This document shows positions 41,837 to 49,977 of a stretch of 64,000 nucleotides of DNA, one piece after another. Source of the stretch: Microbacterium trichothecenolyticum (GTDB lineage: Bacteria; Actinomycetota; Actinomycetes; Actinomycetales; Microbacteriaceae); NCBI RefSeq assembly GCF_030818955.1, contig NZ_JAUTBF010000001.1, forward strand, positions 3,671,271 through 3,735,270, read 5' to 3'. The notes under the pieces are model-generated. The model had not been told where the DNA came from and did not search any database. It saw only the letters and a program-made list of their open reading frames with translations. Both the position numbers and the translations under genes were made by a program. Numbering within the stretch: position 1 is the stretch's first letter; each line of letters begins with the position of its first letter.

Positions 41837-41956
41837 GTTGAAACGCCGCCTTCGTTAAGACGACGGTAAAACCAAAATCCTCCGCCACCGATGGCGGTCT
41901 CACACACTCCAACGCGAACGCTAACGGCTCGCGTGTACACCTGGAAGGATCCGCCA

Positions 41957-42316
41957 ATGGCGTGGACCTACGACAGCACGAACGCAGAGCAAGGTAGCGA
42001 TGTAATCAACTACTGGAAGTATCGCCAAGTGCGCGGGAACTTGCAGATGCGGTTGACTGACGTCGCGATCGCAAACGGTGAGCGCTGGTACTCGGCCGTG
42101 TATTTCATCTGTGTGATCGACCGCTCGGGCAGAGTCCATGGCGACACTTCCATAACCAAAACATGGGGGCAGGCTGCGAACTACAAAACGATCGCTGTCG
42201 TCCCTAACCTGGCTGTGCGCTTCCAGATTCGCGCGTCCGTTCGCAGAAGCAACGGAATCGAAGTCTACAACTGGTGGAGCGCACAGATGCGCTGGGACAA
42301 CACGAGCATCTCGTAG
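41957..42316 (+). CDS. small hypothetical protein, possibly secreted by other means
   Basis: About 119 residues, aromatic-rich with beta-strand patterns (for example ERWYSAVYFICVIDRSG, VEVYNWWSAQMRW). The ATG at 41957 has GGAAGGAT seven bases upstream. An upstream in-frame ATG at 41891 would add 22 residues without a ribosome binding site. There is no signal peptide. The fold is unrecognised. Confidence 0.45.
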   Translation: MAWTYDSTNAEQGSDVINYWKYRQVRGNLQMRLTDVAIANGERWYSAVYFICVIDRSGRVHGDTSITKTWGQAANYKTIAVVPNLAVRFQIRASVRRSNGIEVYNWWSAQMRWDNTSIS

Positions 42317-42367
42317 GCGACGAGTCGATCAGACCCCGGGGACACTACTCAGAGATAGGGTTCAGGC

Positions 42368-42925
42368 ATGGCCTCCAAGTCGAAACTCGTGGTCGGCGTC
42401 ACATGCGGAGTCGTGATGGCGGGCCTCATTGCGCTTGCCACGCCGGCCGTCGCGTTTGTGGGTGACACAATTGAACGTGCACGAACGGCGGCGTCGGTCG
42501 TCGAAACAGGTTCCCCACAGCCTGCAGGGTCTTTGCCCGCCTTCAACGGCGAGCTCACAGACTACTCCGGGTGGACAGACGAACAGCTCGCCGAAGCCCG
42601 GGCGGAGGATCCCTTCCCCGTGATGGTGAACCACCCATCGCGCTTCGCCGGAGACTGCCGACAGAACTCGGTCATGACCAAGACCGGCGCCTTGCAGGGT
42701 GCGCAGACGCTCGTCGATATGGGCCCGTCAGCATTGGCGGCGGGAGCGGTCGAACGTACCGCAGACGGACGAATCAAGTCCTACACTGTCGCGGCCGGAG
42801 ACGCGGGGGACTCGATCGGCGAGCGATTCTGCGTCGACTACGTGACCGTCTTCCAGTTCAATCACGTCTGGCCGTACCCCCAGCCCGGAGACGTGTTGTC
42901 CCTGTTGCCGGCAGGCGCCGACTAG
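42368..42925 (+). CDS. secreted protein with LysM-like C-terminus
   Basis: A 185-residue protein with a signal peptide (LVVGVTCGVVMAGLIALATPAVA). The C-terminal 45 residues (YTVAAGDAGDSIGERFCVDY then WPYPQPGDVLSLLP) resemble a LysM peptidoglycan-binding motif with a Cys in the middle. Residues about 35-135 show no clear domain. Small LysM-like proteins usually attach to the cell wall. Confidence 0.55.
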   Translation: MASKSKLVVGVTCGVVMAGLIALATPAVAFVGDTIERARTAASVVETGSPQPAGSLPAFNGELTDYSGWTDEQLAEARAEDPFPVMVNHPSRFAGDCRQNSVMTKTGALQGAQTLVDMGPSALAAGAVERTADGRIKSYTVAAGDAGDSIGERFCVDYVTVFQFNHVWPYPQPGDVLSLLPAGAD

Positions 42926-43231
42926 ACAAGGGTCGTCGGTAGCTACCGGCCAGGGGATCGAGGGACGTGAAGGTTTTTCGCGAAGTCGGGCTTGGACGAC
43001 AAACCTGCAGCCTGTGCGCGCATGGACACGAGTCTGCGTCCAACAAAACGATCTGTTCCTGAAGCGCTGCGTCGGGGAGATGGGTCGTATCCATGCTCCA
43101 GGGTGCGCGTGAGAGCAGTTTGGAAGTAAAGAGTTGTGTTCGTGGGTGGAGCGAGCCTCAACAGACACCTACAGTGCGCATGCGCGTACGGATGCGCCTC
43201 TGAGCACACGGCAGTCTCAGCCTGAAGCTAC
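42926..43231. other. 306-bp intergenic region, nothing recognised
   Basis: The region between the LysM-like gene and the small decayed gene shows no believable frame on either strand and no strong hairpin. It may hold decayed coding sequence. Confidence 0.4.
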
Positions 43232-43428
43232 CTACTTCGCAGCCTCCAGAACGGCAGAGATCGTCGCTTTGAGTCGCTGCGCACTGTCGAAGGTAACGGC
43301 GAAGAATCGGTGCCCATCTTCGAACGGCCCAACGTAGAGGTACGTGGCTTGGCTTCTTCGATCGCGACGACGAAGTCGTCGGCGAAGAGCTGCGCGGGAT
43401 TGCCGTCGAGGCTCTCGGGTTTCGTCAT
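43232..43428 (-). pseudogene. small gene with internal frameshift, divergent from the XRE remnant
   Basis: On the minus strand the frame starts MTKPESLDGNPAQLFADDF and stays open to about residue 26 (VVAIEEA). A second frame then gives TYLYVGPFEDGHRFFAVTF and RLKATISAVLEAAK before a stop at 43232. The total length, 197 nt, is two bases more than a multiple of three. The product of the repaired gene would be about 65 residues; its function is unknown. It starts 51 bp from the XRE remnant in divergent orientation. Confidence 0.4.
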
Positions 43429-43479
43429 CGTGCGGGATGATCGGTCTTCTGGGTCAGGCTGGGACAAGGTGAGACACCC

Positions 43480-44207
43480 GTGAGCGATGGTACGAACCCG
43501 CTGGCGTCGATTCCGTCGACGTGGGCAAAGTTTGGCGTGGGGCTGCGGCAGCTGCGAGCGGTCAGCCTGCGGGCGCCGGAGACCCAGCAGTTGGCGGGCC
43601 CAGCGGGCGTGGTTCTGTCCCGGTCGCAGCTTCAGCGCTACGAGGCTGGGACGTCGCGACCCTAGCTCGCCTATCCCGACCACCTGGATCAGGTGTACTG
43701 CGCGGGTGGGTGGGTGTCGCTTGCGATCCGGTCACTGTACGGGGCTCTATGGGATCCGTGGGATGAGGCGCAGGCGTTGCCCGGCTCCATCACGCCCATC
43801 GATGGCCCGCTCGGTATGACGGCATCGTGTGGATAGCGCTCAAGCCGCTGCCCGGACACGCCGACACACAGCACGCCCTCGCCCTTACATCGGGACCATG
43901 GCGGCTCGCTCTCAGTCCGCTCATTCCGGCCTCAGGCATCGTGCTTATGACCGGCAAAGCGGAAGACTCGTCCGGTGAGGCGGCCACGCTCAACCTGGAC
44001 AGTACGCTGCCGGTGTTCTGCCTGCGCGGGGCAGGCGCGCCACCCAATTCGGTGGCGGTTATCGACATTCGTCGGCGGTGGCAGCACCAGAACATCGAGC
44101 CGAGAGAAGGCCGCCCGCGACTGCGAGAACTCGGGCGAAGGCCGCGGCAGGTGGATCCCGCTTCCGAGGTCGCGAGGGCGGAGACGGCGCGCCTCAAGGT
44201 GAGGTGA
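43480..44207 (+). pseudogene. XRE-family regulator remnant with stop codon and frameshift
   Basis: The frame starts at a GTG at 43480 and encodes a helix-turn-helix (WAKFGVGLRQLRAVSLRA, then VVLSRSQLQRYEAGTSRP) before a stop at 43663-43665. The same frame continues after the stop as LAYPDHLDQVYCAGGWVSL and DPWDEAQALPGS, then moves near 43827 into a frame reading VWIALKPLPGHADTQHALAL. The pieces line up as one DNA-binding protein with a C-terminal sensor-like region, broken at two points. Sequencing error cannot be excluded, but two lesions argue for decay. Confidence 0.5.
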
Positions 44208-44685
44208 TCGATCCGCCGCGGCAACTGCGCGCCTCGCCCAGAAGACAGGGTCGCTCAACCAACGACGCCTCCGGCAAGAGTGCGGAGGCGTCGTACTCGC
44301 GTGGGGACACGAGTGTGAGGGGGGGTATCAGGACGGGCTCGGCGGCTGCGGCCTTGTACGCCTCGACGATGGTCGCGGGCACCCGGCCGCGGTCGCTGAC
44401 AGTGTGCCCGTTCTCCCGCGCCCACTTCCGGACCGCCGCAAGATTCACGTCGCTCTTCGCCCTCGTGGCGCGGCTACCGGCGCGCGGGGTGGCGGCGGAT
44501 CCTGTGGGGCGGGCGGCGTTCACAAACGGGGCAAGTGCCTGGAAGAACGTGTCGGCGTTCTTGTCGGAAAGGTCGATCTCGTAGACGCGGCCCTCGATGG
44601 AGAAGGTAATCTGCTTTCCTTCACCTTCCTCGAGCGGGGTTCCGTCGAGGTCGTCGATGAGCTGAGCAACGTGTCGAGTAGCCAT
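44194..44685 (-). CDS. lsr2: Lsr2-family nucleoid protein
   Basis: A 163-residue protein with the Lsr2 N-terminal dimerisation region (HVAQLIDDLDGTPLEEGEG and ITFSIEGRVYEIDLSDKNA) and the AT-hook-like C-terminal DNA-binding region (VRKWARENGHTVSDRGRVP). Lsr2 binds AT-rich horizontally acquired DNA and silences it. The extra 45 residues at the C-terminus after AYKAAAAEP are unusual for Lsr2. The start at ATG 44685 is used because the longer frame from 44748 lacks homology. Located on the accessory region, it may silence the island genes. Confidence 0.85.
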   Translation of the reverse strand: MATRHVAQLIDDLDGTPLEEGEGKQITFSIEGRVYEIDLSDKNADTFFQALAPFVNAARPTGSAATPRAGSRATRAKSDVNLAAVRKWARENGHTVSDRGRVPATIVEAYKAAAAEPVLIPPLTLVSPREYDASALLPEASLVERPCLLGEARSCRGGSITSP

Positions 44686-44809
44686 ACTCGTAAATCTGCA
44701 CAGTCGGACATATCCCATTGCCCCGACATTCGTGCTCACGACGGTCACGGTGATTCGCCAAGTGACTTCTTGAACTCCGAATGGGTCTTCGCTCGTTTCG
44801 CAAGGGACA

Positions 44810-44847
44810 GATCGGCCCGTCGCTCTTTGTGAAGCGACGGGCCGATC
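44810..44847 (-). terminator. strong terminator hairpin after the surface-protein remnant
   Basis: A perfect 15-bp stem (GATCGGCCCGTCGCT with an 8-nt loop) lies 23 bp past the stop codon of the surface protein remnant and could also serve the plus strand. No long T-run follows. Confidence 0.65.
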
Positions 44848-44870
44848 CGGTGCTTACCTCTGCCTCTCTT

Positions 44871-45569
44871 TCAAGCGCGCGCCTTCGCGCGGCGGCGAGC
44901 GACCATCATGAAGGCGATCCCGCCGAGGATGAGCGCGCTCGCCCCAATTCCTGCAGCTGTCGTGCCGGTGCTGTCATAACCCGTCAATGCCAGCCCGTCG
45001 GTCACGATGAGGGATGCGTAGACCGAGCCGCTGGTCGCGCCACGTACCTCGATCTTGCGGGCTCCGAAGTCAGTTCCGGACGGAATGGTGATCGTCGCGG
45101 ATACGGTGCCGTCGGCGCTGGCCGTGGTCGAGAGCAGCTTGATCGGCGTGGAGTGCAGCCAGATCTCAACCGCCTCGCCGGGTGCAAAGCCACTGGCTTT
45201 CACTGTGACCTGGTTGCCGCGGGCGACCGTGCTTGTCGACACCGAGGCCGCGATCGACGGAGCTGAGGCAGTCGGCGAGGTGAGCGGCGTCTCTGTCGGC
45301 GTCGGCGTCGATGTCGGCACCGGGGTCGGCGTGGGAGTCGGATCCGGCGTGGGCGTCGGTTCCGGCGTGGGAGTGGGGGTGGGCGTGGGAGTCGGCTCGG
45401 GCGTCGGTGTCACGCAGTCGCCGGGCAGTGTGTACACGTGCTCACCGACGGGCGCGGTGAGCGTCGGGCGGTAGTGCTGAACGACACTCAGCGTCGTGGG
45501 CCCCTCGCTGGCAAGCGGAACGTATCGAGCAGTTCGCTCGTACGCCACAGGTGCGTCGCGGTCGACAAG
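44871..45569 (-). pseudogene. C-terminal fragment of a sortase-anchored surface protein
   Basis: The minus-strand frame has no signal peptide and no upstream continuation: a TAG stops it at 45570-45572 just before homology would continue. It starts as VDRDAPVAYERTARYVPL, contains a long Pro-Thr/Glu/Val repeat linker (about residues 50-90), a beta domain (VTVKASGFAPGEAVEIWLHS), and an LALTG sorting-like motif followed by a transmembrane helix and RRRAKARA. The front part is missing. The break is exactly where the serine recombinase begins on the other strand, which suggests that this gene was the integration target. Confidence 0.6.
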
Positions 45570-45584
45570 CTACTGATCCGGCCT

Positions 45585-45797
45585 ATGACGGCAACCCCGA
45601 CGACAGGGGGACTCGCGCCGTCATCTATCTCCGCGTGAGTAGCAAGAAGCAAGTCGACACTGACTACGACCCAGAAGGAATCTCGCTCCCTGCCCAACGC
45701 CTCGCCTGCGAGAAGAAGGCTGAGCAGATGGGGCTCCAGATCGTCGATGAGTACGTCGACGCGGGCTTCTCTGGTACTGACGTCGCAGGGCATCCCT
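45585..45797 (+). pseudogene. serine recombinase, N-terminal fragment (forward)
   Basis: The fragment has the start of a resolvase-type catalytic domain: TRAVIYLRVSSKKQ (catalytic Ser and arginine region) to SLPAQRLACEKKAEQMGL and EYVDAGFSGTDVA. An ATG at 45585 would begin MTATPTTG, but it is off by one base from the homologous frame, with a five-G run at 45607-45611 between them. After about 45797 the forward homology ends. The rest of the catalytic domain is missing. Confidence 0.65.
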
Positions 45798-46358
45798 TCT
45801 CGACAGTCTTGCGGAGCCCCACACGAGCCGCAGCAATGAATCCGGGGCTCACCCGCAGCTGGTCCCAGTACCGTTCAACGGCGTCTTCGACGCGGGCCAT
45901 CTGCATGTATGGTGCGTCGCAAAGCTTGTCCTGACTGCGACGACAGAAGAAGTAGTCGTACGTTCCGCCGCGCCCGTTCACGTGAGCCACAATGATCCGT
46001 CCGTGCGCATCATCTGTTGAGTGGCAGTTGCCGCAATAGAGCGTGCTCTTCAAGTAGTGGTGATGAATGCGCCGCCGCTCGCCCGTGGCACGAACAGAGA
46101 TGACCTCCTGGACACGGCCAAAAAGATCTCCATCAACGAGCGGGTCATGACGGCCGGGGTAGATGTTGCCCTTGAACCGCGTGAAGCCCAGATAGTACGG
46201 GTCCTGGAGGAGTCGAAGTAGCTGATTGTCGGAGAGCTGCTTGGACGGCCAGCGCGCCGAGGCCCGCGTCTTCAGCCCGCGAAGGTAAAGCTCATCTGCG
46301 AGCGCTGGGATGCTATACGCGCCCGTCGCGTACAGCTCAAACGCGGCGGCGGCACGCT
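45797..46358 (-). pseudogene. serine recombinase, middle fragment (inverted)
   Basis: On the minus strand this segment encodes the recombinase domain and zinc ribbon of the same protein family: RAAAAFELYATGAYSIPALA, WPSKQLSDNQLLRLLQDPYY, then LKSTLYCGNCHSTDDAHGR and FFCRRSQDKLC, the four cysteines of the zinc ribbon. It ends near GFIAAARVGLRKTVE. Its orientation is opposite to the N- and C-terminal fragments on either side, so about 560 bp have been inverted inside the gene. Both junctions lack long inverted repeats. Confidence 0.7.
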
Positions 46359-46903
46359 CGCTGCACACGCAGCTGACGGAGAATCTGCGGAAGCTCGATC
46401 AGCGGGAAGAGAACCTGTTGGACCTGGCCGCCGATGGCACGCTTCCACGCGAGACGATTCAGAAGCGGATGAACGCCATCCTGCGAAACCGAGCCGCGAT
46501 GAGCGCGCGCCTTGAGAAGACGGAGCAGAAGTTGGCAGTCGTCGTGGACTACCTGGACGCGGCGCTGTCGCTTCTCGAGCGCCCGGGCGAGTTGTACGCA
46601 AATGCAACGGATGAGCAGCGGCGCATGCTGAATCAGGCGGTCTTCTCGCGCATCTACGTATACGCGGATGAGATCACGGACGTCGAGTTCAACGAGCCGT
46701 TCGACATGCTGATGGCGGCGGGGGAATTGTACGAGAGCCCAACGAAAACCGCCCCTGAGAACAGGGGCGGGGACGTATCTGCCGAGGCAGCGAGTCTCGT
46801 AAACATCGCTCTCGGCGATATTTCGAGTAACGCTGACGTGGTGGGCCCCGTGGGGCTCGAACCCACGACCCGCGGATTAAAAGTCCGATGCTCTACCGAC
46901 TGA
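46359..46903 (+). pseudogene. serine recombinase, C-terminal fragment (forward)
   Basis: The forward frame resumes as LHTQLTENLRKLDQREENL and LDLAADGTLPRETIQKRM, the coiled-coil region of large serine recombinases, then RRMLNQAVFSRIYVYADEIT. After about 46780 the frame drifts into antisense tRNA sequence and stops at 46903, so the natural stop has been lost or altered. Together with 45585-45797 and 45797-46358 it gives most of one recombinase. Confidence 0.65.
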
Positions 46904-46914
46904 GCTAGAGGCCC
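46839..46914 (-). tRNA. tRNA-Lys (anticodon TTT)
   Basis: The minus strand folds as a full cloverleaf. The acceptor stem GGGCCTC pairs with GGGGCCC, a D-arm GCTCAGTCGGTAGAGC is visible, the anticodon loop is CTTTTAA (anticodon TTT), the T-arm is GTGGGTTCGAGCCCCAC, and the 3' end reads ACCA. It forms the right edge of the accessory region, directly beside the recombinase remnant. Confidence 0.95.
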
Positions 46915-47430
46915 TCGGCATCCACCCTACCGGCCCTGACGGGGCGCACGTGTTCATCGGGGCGCGTTCGTGCGACGATCCAGAACAGGTGGGGGCCGCC
47001 GATCGCGGCGGTGAGCAGGCCCACGGGAGCTGTAGGGGTGCGAGGGCGCGCTGGGCGATCACGTCGGCGACGACGAGCACGGTGGCGCCGGTCACGGCCG
47101 AGCCGATGACGGGCACTCCGCTGGTGCCCATCGCGCGGCGGGCCAGCTGCGGCGCGGCGAGGGCGGTGAAGCCGATGGGTCCCGAGACGGCGGTGGCGGT
47201 TCCGGTCAGCAGCGCCGCGACGATGACGAGCGCGAGGCGCACGCGTGCGGTGCGCACGCCGAGGGAGCGGGCGGTTTCGTCGTCGAGTTCGAGGGCGCGG
47301 AAGTCGCGATAGATCACGGCGAGGACGAGACCCAGGATGCCGATCGAGACGAGCAGCAGGGCGACGTCGGCGAACGAGGTGGCCGCGAGGCTGCCGTGCA
47401 GCCATTGGTCGGCGGTGCGGGCGATTCGAA
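46905..47430 (-). pseudogene. FecCD-type permease fragment, 5' truncated and frameshifted
   Basis: The minus strand encodes the last half of a FecCD-type permease: ARTADQWLHGSLAATSF, then FRALELDDETARSLGVRTAR, GPIGFTALAAPQLARRAMG and TVLVVADVIAQR. The first 150 or so residues are absent. Near 47025 a change of frame is needed to continue with VGLLTAAIGGPHLFWIVAR, after which the frame ends inside the tRNA-Lys gene. It is a relic of another metal-chelate importer and is not part of the operon at 22-28 kb. Confidence 0.6.
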
Positions 47431-47455
47431 CTGACGCGAAGACACGACATGCAGA

Positions 47456-47494
47456 GCGAGCGCCGGACCCCCTCGCCTGGGGTCCGGCGCTCGC
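47456..47494 (-). terminator. strong terminator after the fasciclin gene
   Basis: A perfect 16-bp stem (GCGAGCGCCGGACCCC with a 7-nt loop) lies 58 bp beyond the stop of the fasciclin-domain gene and can terminate its transcript. No T-run follows, as is usual in this group. Confidence 0.7.
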
Positions 47495-47551
47495 CGTCTG
47501 CTCCGATCGATCATCGATCGGTCGGGTGCGTGAGCTCACGCATCCGAAGGA

Positions 47552-48220
47552 TTACATCGGGGGCATCAGCACCGAGTCGATGAGGTACACCGTGGCGTTG
47601 GCGGTCTGGACGCCACCGCAGACGACGTTGGCGGTGCCGTTGACCGTGATCGAGTCGCCCGAGCCGGCGACGGTGACGTCCTGGCCCTCGACCGTGGCGT
47701 GCGTGCCGTCGATCTCGTCGGGCGCGATCTGGCCGGGGACCACGTGGTAGGTGAGGATCTTGGTCAGCGTGGCGGAGTCGGTCTTCAGGCCCTCGATGGT
47801 GGAGGCGTCGATCTTGGCGAACGCGTCGTCGACGGGGGCGAAGACGGTGAACTCGCCGCCGTTGAGCGTGTCGACGAGGTTCACGTCGGGGTTCAGCTGG
47901 CCGCTGACAGCCGCGGTGAGCGTGGTGAGCAGCGGGTTGTTCGATGCGGCGACGGCGACCGGGTCGGCAGCCATGCCCGCGACCGAGCCGGCACCCGAAG
48001 GAACGGCTGCGGCGTAGTCGGCGCAACCGGGGCCGACGAGGTTGGCGGCGGGGTCCATCGCCGACGACGAGGCCGAGGGGGATGCGGCCATGGAGGGCGC
48101 GGTGCTCTCTTCGGCCGTGGAGCCGCCCGAGGTGGTGCCACCCGAACATGCGGTGAGTGCGAAGGCCGAGCCCAGAACGAGGGCGAGACCAGCGACGACA
48201 GGCTTCTTGTTGGTGAGCAT
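47552..48220 (-). CDS. fasciclin-domain lipoprotein
   Basis: A 222-residue lipoprotein (lipobox [13 protein letters not shown], Cys at about residue 25) with a Ser/Ala-rich linker and one fasciclin domain ([33 protein letters not shown]-like [29 protein letters not shown]). It is related to the MPT70/MPT83 proteins of mycobacteria, which SigK controls. Its promoter region faces the sigK-rskA operon. The start ATG at 48220 has GGAGGAATG before it. Such proteins are surface adhesins or heme/iron-related proteins. Confidence 0.9.
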   Translation of the reverse strand: MLTNKKPVVAGLALVLGSAFALTACSGGTTSGGSTAEESTAPSMAASPSASSSAMDPAANLVGPGCADYAAAVPSGAGSVAGMAADPVAVAASNNPLLTTLTAAVSGQLNPDVNLVDTLNGGEFTVFAPVDDAFAKIDASTIEGLKTDSATLTKILTYHVVPGQIAPDEIDGTHATVEGQDVTVAGSGDSITVNGTANVVCGGVQTANATVYLIDSVLMPPM

Positions 48221-48524
48221 GACATTCCTCCGAAATCGTTCGGATCGCGTTCACGATCCGTCAGGGACACCCCGGTGCGAGGGGCGGTTCGCCGTGGAGC
48301 GGCTTACACAGGGTCTTCGGGACTCCCCGGGGATCGGATTGCGAAATGTTGCGGATCGGCGCCGAATGCATGGTTCGAGCGTCATAAATTCCCAGATCAG
48401 CGCAGGATAAATATTCTCCGGAATATTTCTTCATCACGCTCGCCCGGTCGCTCCGTCAGCCCGATGCGCCCTACGCGCACCATCGGCTCGCGCGCGCATA
48501 CGTGAGTCTTTGTACGGGTAGGCA
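48221..48524. promoter_or_regulatory. 304-bp divergent promoter region of fasciclin and sigK genes
   Basis: The region is AT-rich between 48385 and 48435. It holds a perfect 8-bp inverted repeat, AAATATTC-tccg-GAATATTT, at 48409-48428, which could be an operator. Promoters for both flanking operons must be here; SigK-type -35 and -10 elements were not identified with confidence. Confidence 0.4.
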
Positions 48525-49128
48525 ATGATGGATGCCATGGTGATCGACGGTTTTGATCTGCCCGACGACGGGGCGGAGCACGTCGACCATGTCGGGGAAC
48601 TGCTGCAGCGCACCGCCACGGGAGATCGCGCCGCGTTCACCGAGTTGTACGACGTTCTGTCCGGCCCGCGCCTTCGGCCTCATCCTGCGCGTGCTCGTCG
48701 ATCGTTCGCAGAGCGAAGAGGTGCTGCAGGAGGTCTTCGTGGAGATCTGGCAATCCGCTGCGCGTTTCACTCCGAACAAAGGGCAAGGAAGATCGTGGGT
48801 TCTCACGATCGCCCACCGACGGGCCGTCGACCGCGTGCGGTCGTCGCAGTCGAGTGTCGATCGTGACGTGCGCGCGGGATTGCGCGATATGGACGTCGCC
48901 TATGACGACGTTTCGGAGAAAGTCGAGATGAGGATCGAGGGACGACGCGTCGTCGATGCATTGGCGGCGCTCCCCGACGCGCAGAAAGAAGCACTCACCC
49001 TGGCCTACTTCGGTGGATACAGCCAGAGCGAGATCGCTGCCCTCGTCGGGGCGCCCCTCGGAACGATCAAGACGAGGATGCGCGACGGATTGTCACGCTT
49101 GAGGATGGAGATGGGGGTGGACAAGTGA
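48525..49128 (+). pseudogene. sigK: ECF sigma factor SigK, one-base frameshift in region 2
   Basis: The frame starts MMDAMVIDGFDLPDDGAEHV and gives AFTELYDVLSG before breaking at about 48665. A frame one base later continues RAFGLILRVLVDRSQSEEV through region 2 (FVEIWQSAARFTPNKGQG) and region 4 (YFGGYSQSEIAALVGAPLG) to the stop at 49128. The total length is one base over a multiple of three. A repaired gene would give about 200 residues. The extra base lies in a GGCCCG run at 48660-48668. Its stop overlaps the anti-sigma start (GTGA). SigK normally activates fasciclin genes. Sequencing error or recent mutation are both possible. Confidence 0.78.
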
Positions 49129-49928
49129 ACGAGAGGGATTTCGCCGACCTCGCTGCCGGTCACGCGCTCAACGCGCTGTCGGACGCAGATGAACGCGCGT
49201 ACCAGGAGGCTCTGGCGGGACATCCGCAGTGGGAGCTCCATGTCCGCCGTGCCGCCGACGCGGTAGCCGCCATCAGCGACACCATCGAGCCCGTCGAGCC
49301 GCCGGCGTCCGTTCGCGCCTCGCTGTTCGCCCGGATCTCGGAGCTGCCGCAGGAGCAGCCTGCCTTCGCAGCCGATCCCCTCGAGTCCGATGCCGAAGAC
49401 TTCGCCGCCGCAGGCCCCGCACCGGTCGATCCCGAGGCCGACGTCCCGCGTCCCGCGGCGTCCTTCGGGTGGGGCCGGCGCCGATGGTTCACGTTGGCCG
49501 CCTCGGTCGCAGCCGTCCTCGTGCTGGGCTTCGGCGCCGTCACGGTGGGGCAGCTGATGGCTCCTCCGGCCGCCGTCGTCGCGCTGGAGCAGATCGAGCA
49601 GGCGCCCGATGCCCGCTCGGCGTCGACCACCATGGCCGATGGCACGGTCGCGACGGCGCACTGGTCACCATCGACGGGGCAGAGCGTGCTGGTCACCGAC
49701 GGCATGCCCGCCCTCGCGTCGGGAACGACCTACGAACTCTGGTTCGTTCGCGGAGAGACGCCGATCGCCGCGGGCACCTTCGAACCGGATGCCGACGGCA
49801 AGGCCGTCGCGGTTCTCGACGGCGAGATGCACGCCGGCGATGTCATCGCCGTCACGATCGAGCCCGCGGGAGGCTCGCCAGACGGTACCCCCAGCACGGA
49901 GCCGGTGGTCGCGGTCGCGACGGCCTGA
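49125..49928 (+). CDS. rskA: anti-sigma-K factor RskA-like
   Basis: A 267-residue protein: an N-terminal cytoplasmic anti-sigma domain with LAAGHALNALSDADERAY, a central membrane helix (WFTLAASVAAVLVLGFGAV), and an extracellular RskA domain (ALEQIEQAPDARSAS, LWFVRGETPIAAGTFEP, VTIEPAGGSPDGTPS). The Pro/Asp-rich linker at about 95-125 is typical. It is translationally coupled to sigK. RskA holds SigK at the membrane until cleaved. With sigK frameshifted, the pair may be silent unless the break is an error. Confidence 0.88.
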   Translation: MNERDFADLAAGHALNALSDADERAYQEALAGHPQWELHVRRAADAVAAISDTIEPVEPPASVRASLFARISELPQEQPAFAADPLESDAEDFAAAGPAPVDPEADVPRPAASFGWGRRRWFTLAASVAAVLVLGFGAVTVGQLMAPPAAVVALEQIEQAPDARSASTTMADGTVATAHWSPSTGQSVLVTDGMPALASGTTYELWFVRGETPIAAGTFEPDADGKAVAVLDGEMHAGDVIAVTIEPAGGSPDGTPSTEPVVAVATA

Positions 49929-49977
49929 GCCGCCGGGGCTCGGCCCTCGGCGAGGGCCGACGCCCTAGCCTGGGACG

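Noticed and set aside
46780..46903. Coding tail of the recombinase with VGPVGLEPTTRGLKV
   Set aside because: This is the usual spurious translation of an antisense tRNA gene, not protein.
37147..46914. tRNA-Lys as the attachment site of the island
   Set aside because: I looked for a second copy of the tRNA 3' end near the left edge and saw none. Large serine recombinases also rarely use tRNA genes.
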